DNA of 64,000 nt from Ianthella basta (Eukaryota; Porifera; Demospongiae; Verongiida; Ianthellidae), in contig OZ025884.1 in assembly GCA_964019415.1 (NCBI GenBank), positions 394,001 to 458,000 of the forward strand. The letters run 5' to 3'. Shown here in pieces: positions 1 through 12,100 of this stretch. Within the stretch, counting starts at the first letter, position 1. Each line of letters starts with the position of its first letter. Made by a program: the position numbers and the translations under genes. The notes beneath the pieces are model-generated. The model did not search any database, had not been told where the DNA came from, and was given only the letters and a program-made list of their open reading frames with translations.

Positions 1-184
1 GTTCCGTTAGTTGGAGGTTGCTGGGTGACGGTGTCAAGATCCACTGCCTCTGGCTGACCAATATCCAAAGTGGTACCTGGCAGATTATCTACAGGTACTG
101 CGGGCAAAGTGGCAGGAGGCTCCTGAGTCTCTGGCGCCTGTGTATGCTCCTCAGGGTCAGCATCATCGGGCAGATGGCATGGCT

Positions 185-1102
185 TCAACCTGTCAAAGTG
201 TACCATGGCACGTCCCTGGGAGACTGCAGGTGCTGGATTCTATAGGTGACCTCTGACAAGCGTTTAATCACCCAGTACGGACCAGTCCATGGGTGATGCA
301 GCTTCTTGGAAGATCCCCGGGGCACAGCAGACTGGTGGAGCCACACTTTAGTCCCAACTTCATAGGGGGCTCCATGTACCAGCTTGTCGTAAAAGATGTT
401 CTTCCCATGACAGTGGATTGTCCTTGGATGTGGTGGCAAGCATGTGGAGGAGAGTACGGTTAAAGCACTCAATCTGACCGTCACGTTGGGGATAGTAAGG
501 GCTGGTTCGAGATTTCTTGATTTCTAGCTGTGTGCAGATCTCTGCAATCAGCTTGGACTCAAATTGTCTGCCCTGGTCTGAGTGCAACTGTCGTAGGGGT
601 CCAAAACGGCAGAAGAACTCATCTGCCAGTACCTTTGCTATGGTAGGCACTTCTTGGTTCGGCACAGCATATGCCTCCACCCATTGAAATTGTCACCCAC
701 AACCAGGATATATTGGTTGCCCTTCACTCTCTCCTGAAATGGACCAACTACGTCCATGGCCACCAGCTGCATTGGGTATCCAGCCTGCACACTCTGCAAG
801 GGTGCACGGTAACGAGGTGCTGCAGTCTTATGAGTGGTGCAAGTGGGGCAGGTCTTACAAAACAGCTTCACATTGTTCCAATGTCCAGGCCAATAATAAC
901 GTTCCCTCAGCTTACAGACTGTCTTCTCGATGCTGAGATGGCCACCCATGTCCACGCTGTGAAGCTGCCTGATGATCTCTCTGCGTTCGGCCTGTGGAAC
1001 AATGTACTGCAGATGAGTCTCCTGGGATGCCCCACTGACGTCTATGTACCGGCGATAGAGAACACCATCCCTGATGACCAGCTGATCCCATAGCTGGAGC
1101 AA
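185..1102 (-). pseudogene. Ty3/gypsy integrase (broken)
   Basis: Two overlapping reading frames together make a retroviral-type integrase, which would insert the element cDNA. The first (1102-638) has the N-terminal zinc-binding HHCC region (paired His, then C-x2-C in KTCPTC) and the first catalytic Asp in a VAMDVVGPF context. The second (680-360) has the second Asp in HSDQGRQFES and the catalytic Glu in GQIECFNR. A third frame (484-185) carries a GPY/F-like C-terminal domain (TGPYWVIKRL). Frame changes near 640-680 and 360-480 separate the pieces. The three catalytic positions are still recognisable, so decay is by indels more than by substitution. Confidence 0.85.
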
Positions 1103-1172
1103 TCTTTGGGCTGCAACTGAGTAGTGCTGAAAGTTGGTTTCTCCCCTGTGACCTTTGCTTGCCGCAAAATGC

Positions 1173-1838
1173 TCAGGATAGGGTCGTCCTCTTGGTGCTG
1201 ATGCAACTCCAAAGGAGGTGACTAGCTACTGGTTGCACTGCTGCAACTGTTGTTTCAGCATGGGACTCTCGACCACATTGACGGCAAGGCATCCTTGACA
1301 AAGCATCAGCATTGGCATGTGTCTTTCCCGGTCGGTGTGTGATAGTGAAATGATACTCTTCGAGTCGTTCTAACCACCTAGCCATCTGCCCTTCAGGCTC
1401 CCGGAAATTCCGTAGCCACGTTAGTGAGCCATGGTCGGTTCTTAGATAGAATTGGTGGCCCAAGAGGTAGGGGCAAAAGTGCTGCAAAAACTCCACAACA
1501 GCAAGCAGTTCACGCCGGGTCACACAGTACTGCCTCTCCGGTTTGCTTAACGTACGGCTCCCATATGCAATGACGTGTTCCTTGCCATCATCGCACAACT
1601 GTCACAAGACTGCACTGATGCCTGTGGCACTCGCGTTGGTATCAAGGATGAATGGTTTAGAGAACTCAGGGAATGCAAGGATGGGAGCTGAAACCAGGAG
1701 CCTCTTCAAGGTACCAAAAGCTTCCTCACAGTCTGGGGTCCATTGGAATGGTCTACCTTTTTCTGTCAGTCGGTGGAGAGAACGGGCCAATGTGGCAAAA
1801 TCCCGAATAAAACGACAGTAGTAGTTAGCCAATCCCAT
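1173..1838 (-). pseudogene. Ty3/gypsy RT connection and RNase H (broken)
   Basis: This is the segment after the polymerase. The upstream half (1838-1602) starts with the typical GLANYYCRFI sequence of the RT thumb and reaches the first RNase H motif, where LDTNASATGI has Asn at the position of the second Asp of the usual LDTDAS. An in-frame TGA at about 1599-1601 interrupts it. The downstream half (1598-1173) carries the remaining RNase H landmarks: AYGSRTLS, RRELLAVV, RTDHGSLTWL and NADALSR. RNase H would remove the RNA template strand during reverse transcription. The stop and the substitution both argue against function. Confidence 0.85.
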
Positions 1839-1863
1839 AAACTGCTGGACCTCATGCGTGGTG

Positions 1864-2811
1864 CTAGGGGTCGGCCAAGTAGCTATCTTCGCTGTTTTCG
1901 ATGGGTCTGTTGCAATACCCTACTCTGACACGATGTGTCCCAAGTAGCTCACTTGTGCTCAGCAAAGGTGGCATTTTGAAGGCTTCAACTTCAGGCCGGC
2001 CTGCTCCAACTGCTCCAGGACTTGGCTGAGCGCAACAATGTGATCCTCGAATGTCTTCCCCAGAATGATGATGTTCTTCGAGGTACACCAGGCATCTCTC
2101 CCACTGCAATCCGGCGAGCACGGTATCCATAAGACGTTGGAAGGTGGCCGGGGCATTGCACAAGCCGAAAGGCATGACATTGAACTGGAACAGTTCATCT
2201 GGAACACAAAATGCCGTCTTCTCTTTGTCAGCCTGAGCTATCTCCACCTGCCAATACCCACTGAGCAGGTCCAGAGTGCTGAACCAACGTGATCCAGCAA
2301 GGGTGTCTAGAGTCTCATCAATTGGAGGCAGGGGATAAGCGTCCTTCCTTGTCACTGCGTTTAACTTCCTGTAGTCGATGCAGAAACGAAGACTGCCATC
2401 TGTTTTGCGTACTAGTACAACAGGCGATGACCACGGGCTGTTGAATGGGGACACAATCTTTCTTTCCAGCATATCTGCTAAGTTCTTATGAGCTTCCTCT
2501 CTCTGCCTGACTGGTATCCACCGTGGTGCCTGGCGAATGGGGGGACTGTCACCTGTGTGGATATGGTGCTGCACACGGCCAGCTGCAAATGCTTTGCGGT
2601 GTTTCTGCAACACTTGCATGAGCTGTTCTTGTTGAGATGGATCCAACCTATCTCCCTTGTCATTGCACTGTGCCACTAACTCCCAGAGGGCGGCGTCTGG
2701 CGCCCCAGTCAAGGTGGAATCTTCAGGGGCTGTCGGACTCACAGCAACTGCTGATACAATTGGAGAATCTGCCAGTTTCTCTAGGTGCCCTAGTCTGGTA
2801 CCCTTGTACAC
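1864..2811 (-). pseudogene. Ty3/gypsy reverse transcriptase with damaged catalytic box
   Basis: The reverse transcriptase core is easy to recognise: SPWSSPVVLVRKTDGSLRFC, DYRKLNAVTRKDAYPLP, FSTLDLLSGYWQV and MPFGLCNAPATFQRLMD, in that order. The polymerase active-site box, normally Tyr-x-Asp-Asp, reads Y-L-E-E near 2075-2085, followed at once by a loss of frame. Downstream RT sequence (KTFEDHIVALSQVLEQLEQA) continues in another frame at 2207-1959. So one small lesion both removes the catalytic Asp pair and shifts the frame. Function would be copying element RNA into DNA; this copy cannot do so. Confidence 0.9.
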
Positions 2812-2849
2812 CCGTACCGCCTGTGAAGTAGGATTTATGACCCAGGCAA

Positions 2850-3671
2850 CTACACTCGGTCAGCAGGACACACTAGAGCACGGGCAGTCATCACTGGTAA
2901 CCTGTCATGCACAGAGCTCTCAAGTAACCAGGTGCCCTCCGCACCTTTGGAAGTCTCCACAACCATCTCTAATTCACTATGTGCAGGCACATCAATGGTG
3001 GTTACACATGTCACAGACATTAGGGACATACCTTGTTTGGGTTCTTCCACACTCTGGAGTTCTAGTTGAAGTTGCTGGGAGCGAATAGCCAGAGTTCTTT
3101 GTCCAACATCAATCTTACAGTCCTCTGCAGAGTCCATCCCTAGGATCGCCTCAGCTGTCATATCGTCGACAACAGTCACCGTGACAGAAAGATTTCTCCC
3201 ACCCAGTGAGATGCAGGTGAGGGCTGTGCCCCATACATGCAGGGGGTTCCCATCTACTCCCACAATCTGTTGCTGGGCTAGAGTCAAGGGGCTGGGTAAC
3301 GCATTGGAGAGGTTCCAATGGTCGGTAAGGACAAGAGTCAGTGCAGAATCGGTATCAACCAGGATCCTGGTGAGTCGGCCAGCTAGCATGCCTTCTAGGT
3401 AGTACAATACTGCCGGGCTGACTACCAATACCTGAATTTTGGTGTCCTGGCTGGGCTGCCTGCTGGGGCTGGCTGGGACAGTGCCCTGCAGTGTGTGACC
3501 CCCCACACCGAGGCCTCCGAGTCTCTGGGGCGAGTTGGCCGTGTTTGGCCTCTCACACCAAGTGTCTCCCGTTTCCCTGCGCGCTGCGCTGCGCACTCCC
3601 CAACTGTTAGTGGCCTTCCTGGCCACACTTGAAGCACACAACTGGTTTGAACTCACTGGTGGCTTTACCAC
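2850..3671 (-). pseudogene. Ty3/gypsy aspartic protease region
   Basis: About residues 100-200 of this frame resemble a retropepsin-like protease: a hydrophobic strand leading into ILVDTDSALTLVL, matching the Asp-Thr-Gly active site except that Gly is Asp, and a later AILGMDS matching the hydrophobic-Leu-Gly-x-Asp motif of the second half. The frame overlaps the end of gag (to 3671), so expression would have needed a frameshift near the nucleocapsid knuckle. The Asp-for-Gly change in the active loop suggests inactivity. The remainder is poorly conserved linker towards the reverse transcriptase. Confidence 0.65.
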
Positions 3672-4380
3672 ATGCCTGGTAGAGTCTCCTCTGGTTTACT
3701 CCCTGGTCAGCACCAGGGCCCACACTTTGCATCTCCAGCTTCCCAACCCTCTGCACCAACTGGGCCATCAGGTCCACCAAGGTGTCTTGTTGTGTCTTGA
3801 CAGCAGCGACTAGGGACTCTTGGGTGTCCTGCTCTTCAGCCCCCACCTGGGCCACTCTGCCTATCTCCCCAGCAGGTACCAAGAAGGATTCTACTTCCAA
3901 CGTAGCTGCGACCGCCTCTTCCACCGTGGCCGGCTTCCTCTGGCGTAGTGCAAAAGACACCTGCGGGTTGGACAGACTCGCCAGGTACTGGTGCAGCGCG
4001 AGCTGTTGCTTCCCATTGGTACCCAGGGTTGGGAAGGCCTTGTTTGCTAAGGCGCAAAGGTCGCCGCCAAAATCAGCCCAGCTCTCTGTCCTTTTCTTCC
4101 TTCGAGTCTGAAACTCTACCCTGTATAGTTCATGTCGACTGTCCAGTTCAAAACACTGATACAGGGCTTCCGAAAGGCCATCAAACGGCCCCTCCTGTAC
4201 CTCCGGCTTTAACTTCTTGTCTGCAGCTTGTGCCTTCCCCGTCAGGTGAACTCGTAGCCACAGGACTTTCTCCTCCTTCCACTTGTTGAGTCGGGCAACG
4301 CCCTCAAAGTGGTCTAAACAGTCACTGAAACTTCCCTTGCCATTGAAGGGCTCTGGCAAAACAATGGGTTTGGTGCTCAT
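3607..4380 (-). CDS. Ty3/gypsy Gag
   Basis: A 257-codon frame starts with an ATG 17 bases downstream of the LTR boundary. It reads PEPFNGKGSFSDCLDHFEG and then a helical capsid-like region with W-x-D-F and ALRQRKPATVEEAV segments. It finishes with the start of a CCHC zinc knuckle, CFKCGQEGH, and a stop straight after the His; the final Cys of the knuckle is found in the overlapping frame. Gag would package the element RNA. Position next to the primer-binding site and the C-terminal knuckle support the call. The stop at the knuckle is either the gag-pol boundary or damage. Confidence 0.8.
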   Translation of the reverse strand: MSTKPIVLPEPFNGKGSFSDCLDHFEGVARLNKWKEEKVLWLRVHLTGKAQAADKKLKPEVQEGPFDGLSEALYQCFELDSRHELYRVEFQTRRKKRTESWADFGGDLCALANKAFPTLGTNGKQQLALHQYLASLSNPQVSFALRQRKPATVEEAVAATLEVESFLVPAGEIGRVAQVGAEEQDTQESLVAAVKTQQDTLVDLMAQLVQRVGKLEMQSVGPGADQGVNQRRLYQACGKATSEFKPVVCFKCGQEGH

Positions 4381-4397
4381 CCTGCCGACTACGCCAA
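4380..4397 (-). other. Putative primer-binding site
   Basis: Immediately inside the LTR boundary, reading on the minus strand, the sequence is TTGGCGTAGTCGGCAGG, beginning with the TGG typical of a site complementary to a tRNA 3' CCA end. Position and the TGG support the call; the tRNA species was not identified. Confidence 0.5.
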
Positions 4398-4677
4398 TGT
4401 AACAGGTTCGCGTTCCAGATGCACCGGCCAGTCAATGAATCAACAGAGCCAACCAGCTCCAACAACACAATACATTATATCTGGTGATTGAACAAAGGGT
4501 GTCCGGGTACAAAACAGCGGTGTGCGTGATATACTTCCTATGACATAATGGCTATACAGGTAATTATAAGATAACTAACTTCCTAATGAACTGACATAAG
4601 GATCTAAAACATGGGTAATTATAATAACACAAGTGAATCATAACATACACTAACACTGTCAAAGCAGCATGGTTACA
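4398..4677 (-). repeat. 5' LTR of the Ty3/gypsy element
   Basis: The 280-bp block begins TGTAAC and ends GTTACA, a short perfect terminal inverted repeat of the TG...CA type expected for an LTR. One edge abuts the primer-binding site. The partner LTR is outside the window, so neither LTR identity nor the target duplication can be tested here. Confidence 0.55.
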
Positions 4678-4763
4678 GTAATTTTATGCTTATTATGAAT
4701 TTGGTGCACAACATACAGTTTCTGGAACCATCAGTCTTCTGTAGTAAGTGCATGTGAGGAATA

Positions 4764-4799
4764 GTAACTGGTGGCTCATTGTTTTGAGCCACCAGTTAC
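4764..4799. repeat. 15-bp perfect hairpin upstream of exon
   Basis: GTAACTGGTGGCTCA (4764-4778) and its exact reverse complement (4785-4799) flank a 6-base loop. It ends 26 bases before the exon starting at 4826, inside the polypyrimidine and branch-site area of that intron. Confidence 0.8.
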
Positions 4800-4825
4800 A
4801 TGGTGTTTTTGTTTGTCTTTTGTAG

Positions 4826-7800
4826 ATGGGTCCACTACCCAAAGAGGTGCTCTCTGAAAGAGATGGATGTCTGTCACAACCTATCACTCGTGCCAAATAT
4901 TTAGAGAAGCTTCTCCTGCTAACTGAATGGGAACAGCACACACACATGGAAGCTCTTGAAAGGTAAATATATAGGTAATATGTATTGTTGTGAGCACCAT
5001 TGACAAGAGATGATGCCGAACTTTCTAGACACCTATATGTTATTGACATGATAGACTGACATGACTTGATCTGTGTACTCTAGAACATTCTCCACGGAAG
5101 CCTATAAATAAGATCTTTGTACAGCATTTGCCAGTCCTGCCTTGCCTAATCATTGATTTGAGCAACTGTCAACTTTGCACGCTTACAGTGTCTGCGAACG
5201 TAACAGTATATATAGTTCATTGAGTATGTATGATTGTGTGGTTCTTCACTATGACTGCTTTACATTTGTTCTAGGTATAATGGGCTTTATGAGTTCGTGG
5301 CAAAGAAACTTGCAGATATGGACTGGAGTCAGTACCATCGTGATCAACCTGGTGGAGAAAGAGAAGATGGCTATTGTGTAATACTCTTTATGTCTGACTT
5401 GACTGCTGATCACTTGCGTCAAGCTGCATCTTGGGTATCCATGAAGTTTCAGAATGGAGATATTCTTGAAGGCACTATACAGAGATTGCCAAAGCAGTTT
5501 GAGTCAAAGTTTTGTCTGGCAGTTATAATTGATGACACAAGCGGCAAAGGTAGACACTCCCAGAGACAAGGCAGACCCGAGTTCCTCACACATGCAGCTT
5601 CTTCTCAAAGTGTGGATGTTACATTTATTCTTAAGCATAGCTACTTCACTTCTCTTCGCAATGCTCTTCGCTTATTGCCACCTCACATGGTTGATAAACT
5701 AGTTCCTGATGAGAAAACATTGAAGAATGAAATAGGAAAGGAAACCGCTGCTGATGTTGACTATCCTGTTTTAGATCAGTTTGATCTGGATGATGAATAT
5801 CAAGAACCAGCATGCCGTAAGGTACTGAACTCGACAGCTGCTGCCCCATTCCTCATCACTGGACCTTTTGGTGCTGGCAAGACCCGTCTTTTAGCTACCG
5901 TAGCACTGAGGATTCTACTGCACGATCCAGATTGCTTTATTCTGATTGCAACACACCACATTAAAACTGCTGATCAATACATTGAAAGATACTTTGCACC
6001 ATTTTTGAAAGTTGAAAAGTTTGATATGAAAAATAGATTGAAGGTCGTGCATGTGGTAGGAAACAATGATTTCTATGAGTCAAAAAGCAAGTACACCGAG
6101 AAGGTCAATAACATGGACTCAGCAACTGTGAACAAGTACAACCTCATTGTTACAACATTTGGCACCATGCTCAAACTTCAGCAGGTTTTAAAGCGTCATC
6201 ATTGCCCACCTTTTACACACATTTTTGTTGATGAGGGAGCTCAAGCTCGTGAACCAGAGACTCTTGGAGCATTCTGTCATGCTGAACTGGGCACAAAGAT
6301 AGTCCTTGCAGGAGATCACGAGCAGGTACTGTTCATAAGAATGTTAGCTACTGTATGTGTGGTCTGTATGTTGACATGTGTACAGAGTGCAATAACCTGG
6401 ATTACGTTGTATGTTTTAAGGGTGCAATTACTGTGTGTGCTTAATATACTTATCATTTGTAATTGGCTATACCTAAAAAACTGGACACCTAATTTGACTG
6501 GAGGTACTCGATTTCCCAGACCCATGCACAATGTACACATGCACTGAACAGCAGTACATGTTAATGCTTTTACATGCAAGCCCCATCCTCATGCAGGAAA
6601 GTGGTCACAACCGTAATATCTGAATATTGTAAAGAAGTAGTAGTGAAACTGTAAACTAGCTAATGTATTATGTACTGTTTGTTTGTTTGTTTCTGCATGT
6701 GTGTGTGTACTGCCTAGTCATGATAGTGCACATGTATGATGCACTTAATGAAATGTGATGTTAATGTGTGCTCATTGTGTGTACTCAGGTTGGCCCACAG
6801 ACCAGTGTATTGGGTACAAAGGCTCGAGATAATGGCTTCACTGTATCACTGGTTGCTCGGCTCCATAAACTGTACAAGCAGCGAAAGAAGGCCTTTGAAC
6901 CATACCAAGCTGTTATGCTTACCAACCACAGGTCCCATCCTTCCATTTTATGCCTTCCCAATAGCCTTTTCTACAAATGCTGTTTGCAGGTAAGTGCATG
7001 CACACATAATGTATGCATAAATTTTCCGCTCCGCAATTACTCCAATGTCACTGATGTGCAATATATGTACTCACTTTAAAGAAAGCATGATTTCACACCA
7101 TCATTGAACTCACTTTTGCAGGCTTCTTCTAAGAGCCAGTTACATCCTGATTATAAGAACTCACTTCATTTTGTGTGCACCTCTCTGGATGAGTTTAGCC
7201 CTGATGCCAGTTGGCATAAGGGTACAGTCTACAACAAACAGATTACAAAAGAGGTAGAAGCTGCTGGGGAGTGGGTGGAAAAGTTCATTGATGACAAGAA
7301 CTGGCCTGAAGTGGAGTGGGGCTCTAAGGACCTCAGTACATTGTGTGTGGTGGTACCAAACAAGCATGTGGTGAGTTATTTCTGGTACGTTAATGCAGTG
7401 ATTGTTAAACTGTAATCAAACACTTGTATGGTACAGAACTACATAATCAGACGTCATATCTGTGACGTCTATTTAGGAATGTGCCCGGTTCAAAATGGCG
7501 TCTCCTATCTTAATGTATTAGGGCGCTTCAGTGAAACTAGACAAGCGGCAGTGGCAAAGAACAATTAAAGGCCATGGATAGGCTTCTTTTGATGTATTGA
7601 CAACGGCAGCGCACCCAAAGGCAACCTGAAGTGCACGTAAGAGAAAGCGTCATAGGCAGCTCGTACCCCATTTTGTCTTTTCATATTCTCCTTCTTCCCA
7701 CCAAATTTTTGCACGATCCTAGCGCACGACACAGGGCACTTACAGACCCAAGTTGTGTACAAGGACTTACGTACCTAGTTCAAGGACTAGGATCTGAGCG

Positions 7801-9100
7801 CCGGTGGCAAATCAAATAAGTACAGTGCTGGAGCGGCAGTAAAATACCCCAATGCCGCCATTTTGTTGCGCTGATATACCATAAGGTACATGGCAGCCGC
7901 TTCATCTGAAGTGGCATAACTGTGCTCGATGATCTGAACATCTTCAGCTAATTTAAGGAAAGGGAATTAGTCAGCGCTGGTTTCAATCTGATGTAACCAT
8001 GCAAAAACTGTACAAACTAGTGTATGAAAAATTCCTTTAGAATGAAAGGGGATTTAGGAACGGCCAGCAGAAAAAGCGTAGAAACAAGCAACAGAAACTC
8101 AACACCATGATGAACCACATTGCCGTGAAGTTCGCTATGCATTCCTAATTTCCTTGTAGCTACATGGGACTAGCTAGCCTTGTTCCCAGGCCGTCCAAGT
8201 TAATTAGCGCGGGGGCGGAAAGGATGAGGAACGAGGCTACGGACTAGCTAGCTAGACGTTTGGGCCCATGTAGCTGTACAAGGAAATTAGGAATGTTCAG
8301 ATATTGACCAATGCTAACACCACTTTTACTGATCCCATACTACATATTGTATTGTGCATCTTCCCAACTGAGCATGAGTCCATTCTGCTGGATAGCTAGA
8401 GACAAGCTGCTTATAGTACCACAAACCTTTGTGATGTCTGTGCATTTACAATTTGTTGTGGATGAATGACCTCTCCTCCTGAGTGAACATGCATGGGCAA
8501 ACCCATTAATGGAGCTGACACTTAACAGTGACAATTGACATGCATAATTACATATGTGCATCAATTGAAATTCAATCAGTGGTTCAGCATGCAGAAACTG
8601 GATATGGAATCTTGTTTATAGTGTACCTGTTATGCAACTTTATCTGCTTGACATTGTATATACGTAGGAGAGAAAGTGGAGAGATTATGCTCGGCGGTAT
8701 GATCGCCGCCATGGCAGTAAGAGGGATGGTGAAGGCTTGGGAGCTGTCACCTGCAATGTGGCATATGATATACAAGGTATGTACTGTAGCTAAACAGTGC
8801 ACATGCATGACCACATGCAATTTGGGGAACTAGACTGCACCATCTGTCCATTCCTCTGTCCATTCCTCTGCCCACAGGTCGCGAGTTTAGAGCCATATTC
8901 ATATGTACAAGTGAGGCTGTGGATGAAAGCTGTGCTACTTTAGATCCTGTCAAGAGCATGTGTGACCAGTATGTCTTCAACACTGTCATCACACGGGCAT
9001 GCTCACTAGTTGTAGCCATTGGGAACCCATTTCGTCTAATGAAGATTGAGGCAATGGGTGGACGAGGTGATGCTATGACTAGTCAGCGGTCAGCAGGTAA
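4826..9100 (+). CDS. Gene 1, helicase 1 block
   Basis: This UPF1-like SF1 helicase module is built from six exons. Walker A is GPFGAGKT (5861-5884). Motif II is a DEGAQ version of DExxQ (about 6230-6245). Motif III is KIVLAGDHEQV at the exon end 6325. NHRSHPSILCLPN (exon 6789-6989) is the segment before domain 2A. Motif V falls across the exon join 8776/8878 (VAYDIQG then REFRAIFI), and motif VI is NTVITRACSLVVAIGNP (about 8980-9030). All ATP-binding residues expected for SF1 are visible, so an ATPase/translocase on RNA is likely. About 150 residues before Walker A are shared with gene 2 and probably form an accessory domain. Intron 7371-8667 carries a foldback repeat. Confidence 0.88.
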
Positions 9101-12100
9101 GGTGAAGTGCTGGCAGACATTCATCTTTCGTTGTCTGCAGTGTAGGTCACTGCTCCTGACTGAAGAACTCATCCTTGCGCGTCAGTCATCGCCAATGAAA
9201 GCATCTGAGCAGATAGAGAGTCTGTCAAACCTTGAAGATATTATGTTTAAGGAGGCACGAAAGGGTCTGTACAAACTTTCTCAGACCCCAGATGACTTTG
9301 GTGACAGTATTGTGGAGGCATACAATGATAGTTTTGCAAAGAAGAATCAAAAGCTGACTCTTGCGAGCAACCCCAAAGTGGGCACTTTGGAGTGGATAGC
9401 TGGAGCAGCAGTAGACTCTCAACCTTCCGAACGCAGTGAAGGACAAGCTGGCAAGGATGCCATCCTTTATCGCTTGTGGCAGAACAAACGTACTTTGTGC
9501 ACTGCAGTTCCAGTTGACCCTGCACACAAGAAGTCTTACAACATTGTGGGTGTGCAGAACAGAAGGTGTGCTTTCGATGGTGCCTTGGTTGAAATTGAAG
9601 TGATCAACGTGGAATCAGGACATGCAAAAGTTGTAAATGTGCTGGAACGTGGTATAGTTCATACTATGATCTGTGTGGTTGACAGCTTTGACCCCACTGT
9701 GTTCATTCCTGTGGACAAGAAGAGCCCAAGACTAATGAACCTACCTCATGTTCCCAGAGAGTTGATGAAAAGTGACAGTAGTCACGACGAGTTCTCAAAA
9801 GAGTTCAAGAAGAGTCAAGAGCAAAAAGCGCCTTATGTCATTTGCTTTGATCCCTTGTATCTTAAACAAAGAGAAGTTCCCAAGATCAGTCACATCATTC
9901 CGAAAGAGGTGGCTCAACATCTCTTATTCGTAGTTTGTCCAGTTCAGTGGTCACCTAAGAAGCTCTTTCCATTGGGGGCTGTTGTAGCAGTTTTGCCAAA
10001 AGGGAACTCCGAGCTGTATGCCTGCAAAGTTTTGTCCATTGAGCACCAGGTTCCTGACCGTGGTGATGGTGATGATGCATCAGAGCCTGAGCAATATAAA
10101 TTGCATGGGTTGAAAATGCCCCTGAAGGAGGACCTCCATGCTGCCTACACTGATGCCATTGGGATTGTATCAAGAGGAGGCCACTCCAGTTTGGCTCTGT
10201 CAGTGGAACAATTGTGGGACGGCTACGAAGTTGGTATTCACGTTTGCAATGCAGCTGACTTGGTATCTACCTCAGATGAGTTTCATGATTACACGTTTAA
10301 CCAGTGGACTGCCATGTTTGGTCTGTGCCAGGAAGAGATAGTGTACTGTGCTGCCCTCCCTCATGGTGTTGAACAAGATTTGGTGGAGGCACTGAAATTC
10401 ACTTGTGATACTGCACGCAAGAGTATTACTTTAAAGGTGAATGTGTCAGCAACTGAACATGATACGTTAGTAGATGCGGTTTCATCCAGAGAGCTTCTGA
10501 GATCACCTCAATGCATAGAGTTGGAAGTATCAGGACAGGGTTTTGAAGAGTCCACAGTGCAATGTGACACAATGCTAGATTTGCCGGATCTTCAGAAACA
10601 GTTGTCAGAGTTGTTGCATGGTGGTGTGCAAGAAGGAAGTGAAGATAAAGCCTTGCAGAAAAAGTTAACAGTGTTGTATGCTGTGGCTGATGAGCTATGT
10701 TTGAATCGACAGGGCCACAGAGGCTACCCTGAGCTACAACAGACACAACAAGCATTCCTGTACCCAGAAGCATGGAAGATGGTCCATGAACTAGTCACCT
10801 ATGCACACATGGAAGCTGCAGATCATGTTGGAGATATGCCAGTGTTCCGTCATAAGACACTCCTGCAAGCACAGCGTCCACCACTTGATGAAAGCATGAA
10901 AGGAATTGCAAATTTAAGCTTCTATCCAATCTTGAGCCAAATTCCTTTCTTTAACAAACTGAACTTGCCTGAGCAACATGGCCGCCATGTACACCAGCCA
11001 GTTGTTTGTACCATTTCACACTACGAGGACCTGAATAGAGCCTTAAAGAGAGTCAGTGTTACAAGTATTCGACAACTCCTGATGCAGCCTCATCATTATC
11101 CTCAGCTGGGCATCTTGGAGTCAATGATCAAGGATGCACTTCCAAGAGAGGAATATGTGGTGAAGAGAATTTCTACGAAGCCTAAAAAGGCTGGCATTTC
11201 GGTTGCTAGGCTACTTGAGAAAGCTGATGGGAAGCATCACAGCTTACGAGCGGTTGTGGCTCCATACACCTCCCCATTTGATAGCATATTTGATATCTAT
11301 GTTCAGTACATGCTCACAAGAGCTATTCGGGATTCAGATTTGGCTTCTGCAGAGACAGTGCAGGATGTAGGCCAAAGTGAAGAAGACAAACTGCAGCAGG
11401 AAAAGGAGATCCAATGTCTTCATAGAATGACGAGGTTGTGCAACATTGCATTGGCTAATGCCAGACAGTATGAGTCATCTATGACCTCTGTGGATCTGGC
11501 TGTGTATGCCCAGCACTCCTCCATCTGTGTAGAAGCCTTTATAAAGGGGATGGAAGATGAGACTATTCAGCTCTGCTATCCTGCTCCTGGCCTGCAGGGT
11601 ATTGTTTCCATACAAACAATCAAAACCAAACTAGTCACAAAATCAGACAAAGCAAGCAGTGCAGTGTACACTGCTAAAGTGACTTGTATTGATGGTCGCT
11701 GTGTCACGAGAGATCTCAAGTACACACCTGCAGATCAAGGGAAGGAAGGAGGGGGTGTTTCAATGGTGGTATTCTACCATGAAGAGGATCATTTGGCCAA
11801 ATATAGCATTGTGCCAGAGTATGAGCATCCTATTGTAGATTTATCCCCTCGCAGTGTAAAATTGGCAATGCAATTTGTACAGAATTCCACAGGGAAAGCT
11901 GCACTTGAACTAGTACGAGTGCTCAAGGATGAACAGCAGCAACAGTCTGAACACACTGCCCCAGAAAGAGATTTACCTGTGCTAGAGCAAGGACCTTCCC
12001 ATGATCTCATCCAAGAAGCTCCATTTTACATTCTCAATGTGCCGTTCCTTCTCAAGACTGGCCAAGTGGTAAAGGTATGGCTGAGAACAGATGTGAATGA

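Larger units (their letters stand above)
1..4677 (-). mobile_element. Ty3/gypsy LTR retrotransposon, decayed, 3' part cut by window edge
   Basis: Read on the minus strand the element runs 5' LTR (4677-4398), primer-binding site, gag, protease, reverse transcriptase, RNase H and integrase, in the order protease-RT-RNaseH-integrase that defines Ty3/gypsy rather than copia. The integrase C-terminal GPY/F-like region lies near 185-300, and the 3' LTR must lie left of base 1. Several frameshifts and stop codons break gag-pol, so this copy is not autonomous. It lies just upstream of the first exon of the HELZ2-like gene seen in this window (4826), and that exon begins at a splice acceptor, so the element probably sits inside an upstream intron of that gene in antisense orientation. 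Confidence 0.9.

Noticed and set aside
185-1102. Plus-strand frames antisense to the gypsy integrase
   Set aside because: They are shadows of the minus-strand pol sequence.
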